Of a stretch of DNA of 34,076 bases, positions 1 through 7,926 are shown one piece after another. Every line of letters starts with the position of its first letter. Position 1 is the stretch's first letter. Below the pieces are notes generated by a model. That model searched no databases and was not told the DNA's origin. It was given only the letters and a program-made list of their open reading frames with translations. A program made the position numbers and the translations under genes. The DNA lies in contig JAFEEY010000055.1 of assembly GCA_018240865.1 (NCBI GenBank), positions 1 to 34,076 on the forward strand, in the 5' to 3' direction. The stretch is from Pseudomonadota bacterium (GTDB taxonomy: Bacteria > Pseudomonadota > Alphaproteobacteria > Sphingomonadales > Sphingomonadaceae).

Positions 1-1
1 C

Positions 2-862
2 AATCATCATATGGATTCGACCGTGTGGAACGAGTTCCGGTTCCGTGACGGTGACATCGTCATCGGCACCTATGCCAAATCCGGCACCACCTGGACGCAG
101 CAGATCGTCGGCCAGCTGATCTTCGGCGGCGCAGCCGATGTGGACGTGCCGGGCAAGTCGCCCTGGGTGGACATGCGCATCCTGCCGCGCGCCGAGTTGC
201 TCGGCATGCTGGAAGCGCAGACGCATCGCCGCTTTTTGAAGACGCATTTGCCGGTCGATGCGCTGGTGTTCAGCCCCAGGGCCAAATATCTCTATATCGG
301 CCGCGACGGGCGCGACGTGGTGTGGAGCCTTCACAATCACTTCTTCCGCGCGACCGACGACTTTTACAGGCTCATCAACGACACGCCCGGCCGCGTCGGC
401 CCCGGTGTCGAGCGGCCCGGCCCAGACATCCGCGCCTATTTCCTCGAATGGCTGGACCATGACGGTTCGCCCTTCTGGTCCTTCTGGGACAATATCCGGA
501 GCTGGTGGGAGATCCGGCACCTGCCGAACGTCATGCTGGTCCATTTCGCTGATCTGAAGGCCGATCCCGAAGCCAAGATTCGCGAGATGGCGCGCTTCCT
601 CGAGATCGACGTGGCCGAAAGCGCCTGGCCGGCGATTCTGGAGCATTGCAGCTTCGACTATATGAAGCGGAACGCCGAGAAAGCGGTGCCGTTGGGCGGC
701 ATGCTGTGGGAAGGCGGCGCCAAGACCTTCATTAACAAAGGCACCAACGGCCGCTGGCACGACCTGCTGACGGCGGAGGATCGCGCGCGCTACGAAACAA
801 TGGCGGTAGAGCGTTTGGGCGAAGACTGCGCGGCCTGGCTGGCGAACGGCGGAGCGGCCTAG
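2..862 (+). CDS. Sulfotransferase domain protein, 5' end cut by window edge
   Basis: Predicted cytosolic PAPS-dependent sulfotransferase (Sulfotransfer_1 type); the acceptor substrate cannot be read from sequence. Counting from the ATG at 11, the 5'-phosphosulfate loop is YAKSGTTW (about residues 21-28). A 3'-phosphate-binding strand YIGRDGRDVVWS follows near 95-106, and the late family motif appears as FINKGTNGRW (compare RKGxxGxW) near 238-247. The reading frame stays open to the left edge (N-H-H before the Met), no ribosome binding site precedes that ATG, and family members usually have about 10-20 residues before this MDSxxW segment. The true start is therefore probably outside the window. 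The gene is followed after about 50 bp by the DEAD-box helicase on the same strand. Confidence 0.85.
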   Translation, partial: NHHMDSTVWNEFRFRDGDIVIGTYAKSGTTWTQQIVGQLIFGGAADVDVPGKSPWVDMRILPRAELLGMLEAQTHRRFLKTHLPVDALVFSPRAKYLYIGRDGRDVVWSLHNHFFRATDDFYRLINDTPGRVGPGVERPGPDIRAYFLEWLDHDGSPFWSFWDNIRSWWEIRHLPNVMLVHFADLKADPEAKIREMARFLEIDVAESAWPAILEHCSFDYMKRNAEKAVPLGGMLWEGGAKTFINKGTNGRWHDLLTAEDRARYETMAVERLGEDCAAWLANGGAA

Positions 863-912
863 GCGAAACGCCGCTTGGCTTTTGGCCCCGCGCACCCCAT
901 GTGGCGCGCTTC

Positions 913-2619
913 ATGAGTTTCCAGAACATCCCCGCGCTTCTTGGCCAGGCGCTTGCAGCACGTGGCTATGCCGCGCCCACGCCCGTCCAGGCCGCCGTGC
1001 TGGAGCCGGAAGCGCAAGGGCGCGACCTGATCGTGTCCGCGCAGACAGGCTCGGGCAAGACCGTCGCCTTCGGTCTCGCCTTTGCCGGCGAGCTGCTGGA
1101 AGGCGATGCCGTGCCGCCTGTCCGCACGCCGCTCGCGCTGGTGATCGCGCCGACGCGCGAGCTGGCGTTGCAGGTCAGCCGCGAGCTGATCTGGCTGTAC
1201 GGCAAGGCCGGCGCGCGGATCGCGACCTGCGTCGGCGGCATGGACGCCGCGAAGGAGCGGCGCAACCTGGCGCAGGGCGCGCAGATCGTGGTCGGGACGC
1301 CCGGACGGTTGCGCGATCATCTGGAGCGCGGGGCGCTTGATCTTTCGGCGTTGCGCGTCGCTGTCCTCGACGAAGCCGACGAGATGCTCGATATGGGCTT
1401 TCGCGAGGATCTCGAGGAGATTCTCGACGCCTCGCCGCCGGAGCGCCGGACCCTGCTGTTCTCGGCGACGATGCCCAAGCCGATCGTCGCGCTCGCCAAA
1501 CGCTATCAGCGGGACGCCCTGCGCATCTCGACCGTCGGCGAGGATCGCGGCCATGGCGACATCGCCTATCAGGCGCTCGCGGTCGCGCAGACCGATATCG
1601 AGCATGCCGTCGTCAACCTCCTGCGGCTGCACGAAGCGGATACGGCGATGCTGTTCTGCGCCACGCGCGAGAATGTGCGGCATCTGCACGCGACGCTGGT
1701 GGAGCGGGGCTTCGCCGCCGTCGCGCTGTCGGGCGAGCATAGCCAGAATGAGCGCAACGCCGCGTTGCAAGCCCTTCGGGATCGACGCGCGCGGGTGTGT
1801 GTCGCGACCGACGTCGCCGCGCGCGGGATCGACCTGCCGACCCTGAGCCTCGTCATCCATGTCGAGCTGCCGCGCGATGCGGAGACCTTGCAGCACCGTT
1901 CCGGCCGGACGGGCCGGGCGGGCAAGAAGGGGACGGCCGTGCTGGTCGTGCCCTATCAGCGCCGCCGCCGGGTCGAGATGATGCTGCGCGGCGCGCGCAT
2001 CCAGGCGGAATGGATCGCGGCGCCGACGCCCGAGGCGATCCGCGCGCAGGATCGCGAGCGGCTGGTGACGGCGCTGCTCGCTCCGGTCGAGACCGACGAG
2101 GAGGATCAGGCGATCGCCGCGCGGCTGCTGGCCGGGCGCAGCCCAGAAGAGATCGCCGCTGCTTTGGTCCGCGCGCACCGGGCGTCGCTGCCCGAGCCGG
2201 AGGAATTGCTGGGCCAGGCCGCACCGGGCGAACCGCGCGTCGATCCCCGGACCGGGCATCGTGGCGGCTTCGAGGATACGGTCTGGTTCCGGATCGATGT
2301 CGGCCGCAGGCACAATGCAGATCCGCGCTGGATCCTGCCTTTGCTCTGCCGCCGCGGGCATATCACCAAAGCCGAAGTGGGCGCGATCCGCATCCTGCCG
2401 GCGGAAACGCAGTTCGACGTGCCGCGCGCGGTCGCCGACCGCTTCGCCAAGGCCTGGTCGCGCACGGCGGATAAAGGCGACCCCGAAAGCGGCATCGCGC
2501 TGGAAGCGCTGCAAGGGCGGCCCGCGCCGCATGCACCTCGCAAGACCTATGCTCCGAAACCCTATAAGGGTGCCGGCGGCAAGCCAGGCCGCAAGCCGAA
2601 TGCGAGGGGGCCAAGATGA
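913..2619 (+). CDS. DEAD-box ATP-dependent RNA helicase, DbpA-like
   Basis: RNA helicase expected to remodel RNA or ribosomal particles in the cytosol. All core motifs are visible: a Q-motif-like segment (PTPVQ, about 23-27), Walker A AQTGSGKT (43-50), PTREL, DEAD (153-156), SAT, and motif VI HRSGRTGRAG. Residues of about 454-520 resemble the DbpA RNA-binding C-terminal domain, which in Escherichia coli DbpA targets 23S rRNA helix 92. A basic Lys/Arg/Gly tail follows. At 568 residues it is longer than E. coli DbpA (about 457), with an insert between helicase core and RNA-binding domain. A GTG start at 901 is possible; ATG 913 is preferred because MSFxN openings are usual in the family. Its TGA overlaps the ATG of the small HTH gene (ATGA), suggesting translational coupling. 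Confidence 0.92.
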   Translation: MSFQNIPALLGQALAARGYAAPTPVQAAVLEPEAQGRDLIVSAQTGSGKTVAFGLAFAGELLEGDAVPPVRTPLALVIAPTRELALQVSRELIWLYGKAGARIATCVGGMDAAKERRNLAQGAQIVVGTPGRLRDHLERGALDLSALRVAVLDEADEMLDMGFREDLEEILDASPPERRTLLFSATMPKPIVALAKRYQRDALRISTVGEDRGHGDIAYQALAVAQTDIEHAVVNLLRLHEADTAMLFCATRENVRHLHATLVERGFAAVALSGEHSQNERNAALQALRDRRARVCVATDVAARGIDLPTLSLVIHVELPRDAETLQHRSGRTGRAGKKGTAVLVVPYQRRRRVEMMLRGARIQAEWIAAPTPEAIRAQDRERLVTALLAPVETDEEDQAIAARLLAGRSPEEIAAALVRAHRASLPEPEELLGQAAPGEPRVDPRTGHRGGFEDTVWFRIDVGRRHNADPRWILPLLCRRGHITKAEVGAIRILPAETQFDVPRAVADRFAKAWSRTADKGDPESGIALEALQGRPAPHAPRKTYAPKPYKGAGGKPGRKPNARGPR

Positions 2620-2795
2620 GCGAGAAGTTCGAACGGCACCGCCAGCCCTGGCGGCCAGACGAAGTGCAGAAGCTGCACACGCTCGCGAGGAAAGGCATGG
2701 CGCTGAAGGCCATCGCCAAGGCGCTTACCCGCAGCGAGGAATCGGTGAAGGACCGGGCGAAGCAGGACGGGCTTTCGATCGCGAAGCTGCGTTAG
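2616..2795 (+). CDS. Small helix-turn-helix (Myb/SANT-like) protein, 59 aa
   Basis: A 59-codon gene starting in an ATGA overlap with the helicase stop. The product begins MSEKFERHRQPWRPDEVQKL, and continues with a hydrophobic and basic pattern (LARKGMALKAIAKALTRS, then EESVKDRAKQ) that reads as a three-helix DNA- or RNA-binding fold of the SANT/Myb or sigma-region-4-like type. The PW-x-x-(D/E)-E opening followed by a turn of the form KGMALKAIAK is characteristic of such folds. It has no signal peptide or membrane segment. Its TAG overlaps the 3' end of the convergent hydrolase gene by 4 bp. The close coupling suggests co-expression with the helicase, perhaps as its regulator or an RNA-binding partner; that role is inference. 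Confidence 0.75.
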   Translation: MSEKFERHRQPWRPDEVQKLHTLARKGMALKAIAKALTRSEESVKDRAKQDGLSIAKLR

Positions 2796-3499
2796 GCGGC
2801 AAACGTCTCTTCCAGCATCGCCAGTGTCATCGTCCAGGCGCGGGCGGCGGCCTGCGCGTCGTGGCGGAAACCGGGAAAACCGAGCGCGTCGACGGCCGGG
2901 TTGGTGAAGCTGTGGCCGACGCCGCCGAAGATATGGAGCTGCCAGTCGGCGCCAGCCTCGTCCATTTCGGCGCGAAAGGCATCGCGATCCTCAGCCGGGA
3001 TGATCGGATCCTGATCCCCGATCATCATCAGCACCTTGCCGCGTGGAAGCCCTGTGCTGCCCTGCGGTTTCTTGAAGCTCGGGTGGCAGGCGATCGCGCA
3101 TCGGAGCGGCGCCGCGTCGCGCAGCATTTCCAGCGCGACGATGCCGCCGAAGCAGAAGCCGAGCACCGCGAGCCTGCCGGCCGCGACCTCAGGCCGGGCG
3201 GCGAGCTGGTCGAGCCCGGCGCCGGCGCGGCGGCGAAGCAGCGCCGCGTCGGCCATCAGCGCGCCCATCAGCCCGGTCGCTTCCTCGACCGATCTGGCCG
3301 TCGCGCCGTACATATCAAGCGCGAAGGCGACATAGCCTTCAGCCGCCAGCCGCTCCGCCACGTCCTTCACATGATCAGTGACGCCGGTGCCTTCATGCGC
3401 CACCAGCACGCCCGGCGCGCGGCGGCCGCCCGAGCCGTCTGCGAGCCAGCCTGTCAGCGCGACGCCGTCGCAATCGTAGGGGACTCGCTGTAGAGTCAC
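2792..3499 (-). CDS. Dienelactone hydrolase family alpha/beta hydrolase
   Basis: Predicted cytosolic serine/cysteine-type hydrolase, 235 aa, usual length for the dienelactone hydrolase family. The nucleophile elbow is GFCFGG with Cys116, matching the cysteine nucleophile of true dienelactone hydrolases. The acid is probably Asp164 (GDQDPIIP) and the base His196 (GVGHSF). The open frame extends 47 codons further upstream, but that part lies inside the preceding dehydrogenase gene and looks non-coding. The GTG at 3499 lies 4 bp after that gene's stop and gives a sensible family N-terminus. The pair therefore looks like an operon. Actual substrate is unknown; many such enzymes are general carboxylesterases rather than chlorocatechol-pathway enzymes. 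Confidence 0.88.
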   Translation of the reverse strand: MTLQRVPYDCDGVALTGWLADGSGGRRAPGVLVAHEGTGVTDHVKDVAERLAAEGYVAFALDMYGATARSVEEATGLMGALMADAALLRRRAGAGLDQLAARPEVAAGRLAVLGFCFGGIVALEMLRDAAPLRCAIACHPSFKKPQGSTGLPRGKVLMMIGDQDPIIPAEDRDAFRAEMDEAGADWQLHIFGGVGHSFTNPAVDALGFPGFRHDAQAAARAWTMTLAMLEETFAA

Positions 3500-3503
3500 G
3501 GCC

Positions 3504-4493
3504 TTACGCCCAGCCCTCCAGCACCTGATCCGGCGGGCGGTGGCCGTCCGCCCACATGCGGATATTGGCGATGACTTTCTCGCCGGTCGCGTGGCGCGCC
3601 TCGATCGTGGCGGACGCCATGTGCGGGAGCAGCACGACATTGTCGAGCGCGAGCAGGCGCGGGCTCACCGCCGGCTCATGCTCGAACACATCGAGCCCGG
3701 CGCCGGCAAGGCGGCGGGATTCAAGCGCGTCAGTCAGCGCCGCTTCGTCGACCACTTCCCCGCGCGCGATATTGATCAGATAGCTTTCAGGGCCGAGCAG
3801 ATCGAGGCGGCGGGCGTCGATCAGATGATGCGTCTCCGGCGTGTGCGGGCAGTTGATCGAGAGGAAATCGGCCGCGCGGCACAGATCGTCGAGATCGGCG
3901 TGGAAGGTCGCATCGACCGCGCGCTCGACCACTTCGGGCAGCCGCTTGCGGTTGTGGTAATGGATTTTGAGGCCGAAGCCGCGCGCGCGGAGCGCCACCG
4001 CCTGGCCGATCCGGCCCATACCGACAATGCCCAGCGTCTTGCCGGTGATGCGGCGGCCCAGCATCGCGGTCGGCCGCCAGCCCTGCCACTGCCCGGAGCG
4101 GGCGAGGCGTTCGCCTTCGGAAAGGCGGCGAGGCACGGCGAGGATCAGCGCCATCGCCATATCCGCCGCATCGTCGGTCAGCACGCCCGGCGTGTTGGTG
4201 ACGATGATGCCGCGCTCCCGCGCTGTCTTTAGCGCGATATGATCGACGCCCATGCCGTAATTCGCGATCAGTTTCAGCCGGCCGCCGGCGCGGGCGATCA
4301 GGTCCGCGTCGATGGCATCGACGATTGTCGGCACCAGCACATCAGCATTGGCGATCGCGGCGGCGATGGCGTCCGCGCTCATCGGCGCGTCGCTTTCGTT
4401 CAGCGTCACGTCGAACAGGTCGCGCATCCGCGCCTCGACCGTTTCCGGGAGCTTGTGCGTGACGACGACTTTGGGACGCGCGATCTGCGGCAT
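3504..4493 (-). CDS. D-2-hydroxyacid dehydrogenase (glyoxylate/hydroxypyruvate reductase-like)
   Basis: NAD(P)H-dependent oxidoreductase of the D-isomer 2-hydroxyacid dehydrogenase family, 329 aa. The Rossmann motif GIVGMGRIG lies at 155-163, and the catalytic set is Arg244 (NIARGEVVDE), Glu273 (FEHEP) and His291 (LLPHMAS). The family reduces 2-keto acids such as glyoxylate or hydroxypyruvate; exact substrate and cofactor preference are not certain. The frame is open for 23 more codons upstream, but that segment is Arg-rich and unlike the family, so the ATG at 4493 was chosen. It is the first gene of a two-gene minus-strand unit with the hydrolase 4 bp downstream, and is divergent from the SH3 protein gene. 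Confidence 0.9.
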   Translation of the reverse strand: MPQIARPKVVVTHKLPETVEARMRDLFDVTLNESDAPMSADAIAAAIANADVLVPTIVDAIDADLIARAGGRLKLIANYGMGVDHIALKTARERGIIVTNTPGVLTDDAADMAMALILAVPRRLSEGERLARSGQWQGWRPTAMLGRRITGKTLGIVGMGRIGQAVALRARGFGLKIHYHNRKRLPEVVERAVDATFHADLDDLCRAADFLSINCPHTPETHHLIDARRLDLLGPESYLINIARGEVVDEAALTDALESRRLAGAGLDVFEHEPAVSPRLLALDNVVLLPHMASATIEARHATGEKVIANIRMWADGHRPPDQVLEGWA

Positions 4494-4573
4494 GAAAATG
4501 TGGCTAGTCGCGCGCGCAAAGCGGCGCAAGCGCGGGTTGAAGCGGCGCCTGGGCTGAGGCAACAGGGACGGCG

Positions 4574-5050
4574 ATGCTGAAACCGTTTCTCGCCGCCGTC
4601 CTGGCGCTCACGCTCGCCACCGAAGCGGGCGCTGAGGACAAGAAGCCGCCCTATTGGGCCTCGATCGTGCCCGGACAGGCGCGCATCCGCACCGGGCCGG
4701 GACGCAATTTTCCTGCTGTCTGGCAATATCAACGTGCGGGTCTGCCGGTGAAAGTGGTCGCGACTTTCCCCTCCTGGCGCAAGATCCGCGATCCCGACGG
4801 CGCGGAAGGTTGGATGCAGTCCAACATGCTGTCCGAAGATCGGACTGGCATGGTCATGGGCGGCGTGCGCGAGATGCGCGCCAAGCCGGATGCCAGCGCC
4901 CCGATCGTGTGGCGCGCGGAGCCGGGCGTGGTCGGCCGCCTGCGCAAATGCCGGGGTGGCTGGTGCGATTTCGACGTGAAGGGCCGCCGCGGCTGGATCG
5001 AAGCGAACGCGCTGTGGGGCGTTGCGGCGGATGAGACGGTGGAGGATTGA
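4574..5050 (+). CDS. Secreted bacterial SH3 domain protein
   Basis: A 158-residue exported protein. Residues 1-20 form a signal peptide ending in EAGAE. Two SH3_4-type repeats follow. The first, about 27-85, includes ARIRTGPGRNFPAVW and GWMQSNML; the second, about 95-150, includes REMRAKPDASAPI and GWIEANALWG. Bacterial SH3 domains of this sort usually bind peptidoglycan or cell-envelope partners, so a periplasmic role is likely, with no enzymatic function visible. It is transcribed divergently from the dehydrogenase across an 80-bp gap and followed by a palindromic repeat. This protein family is widespread in alphaproteobacteria but poorly characterised. Confidence 0.85.
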   Translation: MLKPFLAAVLALTLATEAGAEDKKPPYWASIVPGQARIRTGPGRNFPAVWQYQRAGLPVKVVATFPSWRKIRDPDGAEGWMQSNMLSEDRTGMVMGGVREMRAKPDASAPIVWRAEPGVVGRLRKCRGGWCDFDVKGRRGWIEANALWGVAADETVED

Positions 5051-5058
5051 AGCTCTTC

Positions 5059-5167
5059 CGTCATCCCGAACTTGTTTCGGGATAAGCGGGAAACTGGGTG
5101 ACGATCGAGATTATTCTCCGCCGCCACGCCTGCCTCACGCTTATCCCGAAACAAGTTCGGGATGACG
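5059..5167. repeat. Perfect 30-bp inverted repeat (palindromic intergenic element)
   Basis: Arms at 5059-5088 and 5138-5167 are exact reverse complements, separated by 49 bp. Each arm also contains a small hairpin (CCCGAA...TTCGGG). The same core, TCATCCCG...CGGGATGA, recurs at 11763-11789, so this is a dispersed repeat. It lies between the convergent SH3 and ribonuclease genes and could act as a bidirectional terminator or mRNA 3'-end stabiliser. Confidence 0.8.
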
Positions 5168-5228
5168 GGGGGTGAATCGGGATGACGGGAGATGAATCGG
5201 GATGAAGGGCGGGGGTGGTTTGGGATGA
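5161..5228. repeat. Degenerate tandem GGGATGA repeat
   Basis: Directly after the inverted repeat, the string CGGGATGA(C/A)GGG recurs with variation four times (about 5158-5228) up to the ribonuclease stop codon. It looks like partial duplications of the repeat edge. No open frame or other function is visible. Confidence 0.5.
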
Positions 5229-5231
5229 CGG

Positions 5232-6617
5232 TCAGGATACGCGCGCGAAGCTGATCTGGCGGTGGTCAGGGTCGGCGGCGATCAGCCGGACCTGGAGCAC
5301 CTGGCCGGGGGCGACGTGGTGGGCGTCGACGCGGGCGACGACGGGCATGTCGCGCAGCTGGATGCGAGCGCCGCGCTCGTCGATGTCGGTCGCGACCGCG
5401 GCCATGACTTGGCCGATATGCGGCTGGAGCATCACCGCCTCGGTATAGTCGATCACCGCGCGCTCGATGCGGCCGGCGATCGCGTCCGCGCGGGCCATCA
5501 CCGGCGACAGGCGCGTGAAGGCTTCGCTGACGACGCCAGGCACGGCTTCGCCGCTGGCGATAGCAAGCGCGGCGCGGATCACATAGCGGTCGGCAAGCCG
5601 GCGGAGCGGCGCAGTCGCGTGCGCGTAGGTCGCGGCGACCGCCGAATGCCAGGGAATCACCCCCGGCTGGAAGGGCGCATAGCCAGCGCCGTTGCCGGAG
5701 CGGCGCACCGCGAACATGAAAGCGACGTGGCGCGGATCGTTCGCGTCCAGCGTGCGCTCGAAATCCTTGAGCGAGGCCGTTGCCGGCCAGTCGAGATGGA
5801 AAGCGCGCGCGGTATTGCGCAGGCGCTGGACGGCGCGATCGTCGGGATCGGCCATCACCCGGAACAGGCCGGTGCCGTGCGCCTGCAGCGCGGCCGCCAC
5901 CGCCATGTTGGTCGCGAGCGAGAGCGCGGCGTTCCTGTCTTCCGATTCGAGGCGCGGGCGGAACGCGAGGCGGAAGCGGTCGTCGCCGGTGGGCGCGACT
6001 TCCTGCTCGGGCGGATCGACGCGCGCGGCGCCGCGCCGCTCTTCCGCTGCCGTGATGCGATCGGACAATTCGCCGAAATCGGGCGGGAGATCGGCGGCCG
6101 TCACCGTCTCATAGGCGAGCTTGGCGCGGCTGCGGATGACGGCGCGCTCCACGCCGTCCAGCACGACCTCGCCGTCGGGGTTCACGCGCGTCGTTAAGAC
6201 GATCGCCGGGCGCGGGCCATCGGGCAGCAGGCTGGCGGCGTGCTCGCTCAAGACCGGCGGATAGAGGCTGGCCTTGCCGTCCGGCAGATATTGGGTCGTC
6301 CCGCGCTTCCACGCCTCGATGTCGATCAATGACCCGTCATCGACGAACCAGGCGACATCGGCGATCGCGTAATGGAGCAACAGGTCTGCGCCCGCGCGCT
6401 CGATCGCGAAGGCCTGGTCCAGATCGGTCGAACTCGCCGGATCGAGCGTGACGAACGGCTGTTCGGTCCGGTCGGTATGCGCGGTCGGGGCGCGCCCGGC
6501 GGCCGCTTCAGCCGCCGCGAGAATCTCCGGCGCGAAGCCGTCCGGCACCTGGAATTGCGCGCGAATGGCGGCGAGGCCCGGACCCAGCGCGTGGCCGGGA
6601 TCGACAAGCGCCTTCAC
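5232..6617 (-). CDS. RNB-domain (RNase II/R family) ribonuclease
   Basis: A predicted 3'-5' exoribonuclease-like protein built around one RNB domain, about 461 aa, much shorter than RNase R (about 800) and RNase II (about 644). It lacks recognisable N-terminal cold-shock domains; a short S1-like beta segment (ARIQLRDMPVVARVDA) remains at the C-terminus. The metal site reads TLDPASSTDLDQAF: Asp59, Asp65 and Asp67 match the family, but the fourth acidic position is Gln68. The late motif YAHATAPLRRLADRY matches the conserved catalytic-Arg region. GTG 6617 has AAGGG five bases upstream; GTG 6623 is an alternative. It follows the thiolase by 11-17 bp, so the two are probably co-transcribed. Confidence 0.87.
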   Translation of the reverse strand: MKALVDPGHALGPGLAAIRAQFQVPDGFAPEILAAAEAAAGRAPTAHTDRTEQPFVTLDPASSTDLDQAFAIERAGADLLLHYAIADVAWFVDDGSLIDIEAWKRGTTQYLPDGKASLYPPVLSEHAASLLPDGPRPAIVLTTRVNPDGEVVLDGVERAVIRSRAKLAYETVTAADLPPDFGELSDRITAAEERRGAARVDPPEQEVAPTGDDRFRLAFRPRLESEDRNAALSLATNMAVAAALQAHGTGLFRVMADPDDRAVQRLRNTARAFHLDWPATASLKDFERTLDANDPRHVAFMFAVRRSGNGAGYAPFQPGVIPWHSAVAATYAHATAPLRRLADRYVIRAALAIASGEAVPGVVSEAFTRLSPVMARADAIAGRIERAVIDYTEAVMLQPHIGQVMAAVATDIDERGARIQLRDMPVVARVDAHHVAPGQVLQVRLIAADPDHRQISFARVS

Positions 6618-6634
6618 CGCCACCCTTGCGCGTC

Positions 6635-7822
6635 CTAGTTCATCAGCTCCACGGCCATTGCGGTCGCTTCGCCGCCGCCGATGCAGAGCGAGGCGAGGCC
6701 GCGCTTCTGCCCCTTGGTTTCCAGCGCCGACAGCAGCGTGGCGAGGATGCGCGCGCCGCTGGCGCCGATCGGGTGGCCGAGCGCGCAGGCGCCGCCATGC
6801 ACGTTCAGCACATCATGGCTGATGCCGAGATCGCGCATCGCGATCATCGAGACGACGGCGAACGCCTCGTTCACTTCGAACAGATCGACATCGCCGATCG
6901 CCCAGCCGGCCTTGTCCAGCGCCTTCTGCATCGCGAACACCGGCGCGGTGGTGAATTTGGCTGGCAGATGGGCGTGCGCGGCGTGGGCCACGACGCGCGC
7001 GACCGGGCTGAGGCCGAGCTTCTCCGCGATGCTGGCGCGGGTCATCACCAGAGCGGCGGCGCCGTCCGAAATGGACGAGGCGTTGGCGGCGGTGATCGTG
7101 CCGTCCTTGGCGAAAGCCGGTTTCAGCGTCGGAATCTTGGATGCATCGCCCTTGGCCGGCTGCTCGTCCTGCGACACAATCACATCGCCCTTGCGGCTGG
7201 CGACCGTGACGGGAACGATCTCGCGATCGAAGGCGCCCGATTTCTGCGCCTGCTGCGCGCGCGTCAGCGACGCGATCGCGTAATCGTCCTGCTGTTCTCG
7301 CGTGAACTGATATTCGCGCGCCGTGTCCTCGGCGAAGGCGCCCATCAGCTTGCCGGGCTCGTAAGCATCCTCAAGGCCGTCCAGATACATGGAATCGAAC
7401 ATGCGGTCATGGCCGATGCGCGCGCCGCCGCGATGCTTGGTCATCAGATAGGGCGCGTTGGTCATGCTCTCCATGCCGCCGGCGACGAGCAGGTCGACCG
7501 AGCCCGCGCCCAGCGCGTCGGCGGCCATCATCGCTGCCTGCATGCCGGAGCCGCACATCTTGTTGACCGTGGTCGCCTCGACCGAGTCCGGGAGCCCCCC
7601 TTTGATCGCCGCCTGCCGCGCCGGGGCCTGGCCGAGCCCGCCCGGCAGCACGCAGCCCATATAGATGCGCTCGATCGCATCGCCCTTCACGCCCGCACGC
7701 TCCACCGCCGCGCGCACGGATGCGGCGCCGAGCTCGGTCGCGCTGGCGCCTGACAGCGTGCCCTGGAAACCGCCCATCGGCGTGCGGGCATAAGAGACGA
7801 TGACGATCGGATCGGCGGCCAT
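6635..7822 (-). CDS. Acetyl-CoA C-acetyltransferase (thiolase)
   Basis: Condenses two acetyl-CoA to acetoacetyl-CoA, or runs thiolysis in reverse; cytosolic, 395 aa, standard thiolase length. Catalytic residues are all present: acylated Cys90 (NKMCGSGMQ), His350 (ALGHPIGASG) and Cys380 (SLCIGGGEA). The family supports polyhydroxybutyrate synthesis, ketone body or short fatty acid metabolism; no phaB or phaC neighbour is visible, so the pathway is not decided. The ATG at 7822 has an AGAGG ribosome binding site about 6 bp upstream. The open frame extends nearly 100 codons further, but that stretch crosses the opposite-strand prepilin peptidase gene and a repeat. The RNB ribonuclease follows closely. 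Confidence 0.93.
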   Translation of the reverse strand: MAADPIVIVSYARTPMGGFQGTLSGASATELGAASVRAAVERAGVKGDAIERIYMGCVLPGGLGQAPARQAAIKGGLPDSVEATTVNKMCGSGMQAAMMAADALGAGSVDLLVAGGMESMTNAPYLMTKHRGGARIGHDRMFDSMYLDGLEDAYEPGKLMGAFAEDTAREYQFTREQQDDYAIASLTRAQQAQKSGAFDREIVPVTVASRKGDVIVSQDEQPAKGDASKIPTLKPAFAKDGTITAANASSISDGAAALVMTRASIAEKLGLSPVARVVAHAAHAHLPAKFTTAPVFAMQKALDKAGWAIGDVDLFEVNEAFAVVSMIAMRDLGISHDVLNVHGGACALGHPIGASGARILATLLSALETKGQKRGLASLCIGGGEATAMAVELMN

Positions 7823-7857
7823 GGGAACCTCTGAATATGGAGTTGAACACCCCATAA

Positions 7858-7913
7858 CCGTTCGCTTCGAGCGAAGTCGAGAAGCGTATCTCGACTTCGC
7901 TCGATACGAACGG
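7858..7913. repeat. Hairpin repeat between divergent genes
   Basis: Arms CCGTTCGCTTCGAGCGAAGT... (7858-7882) and its complement (7889-7913) pair over 25 positions with two central mismatches and a 6-base loop; the inner 16 pairs are perfect. It sits between the divergent thiolase and prepilin peptidase genes, next to the latter's ribosome binding site, so it may influence its translation. The sequence type resembles dispersed sphingomonad palindromes (recalled, not checked). Confidence 0.7.
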
Positions 7914-7926
7914 CAGGGTGGGCTGG

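Noticed and set aside
859..2532. Long open frame on the minus strand opposite the helicase
   Set aside because: It is the high-GC antisense shadow of a gene with all DEAD-box motifs. Its translation is Arg/Asp/Gln-rich and low in recognisable motifs, and it has no ribosome binding site.
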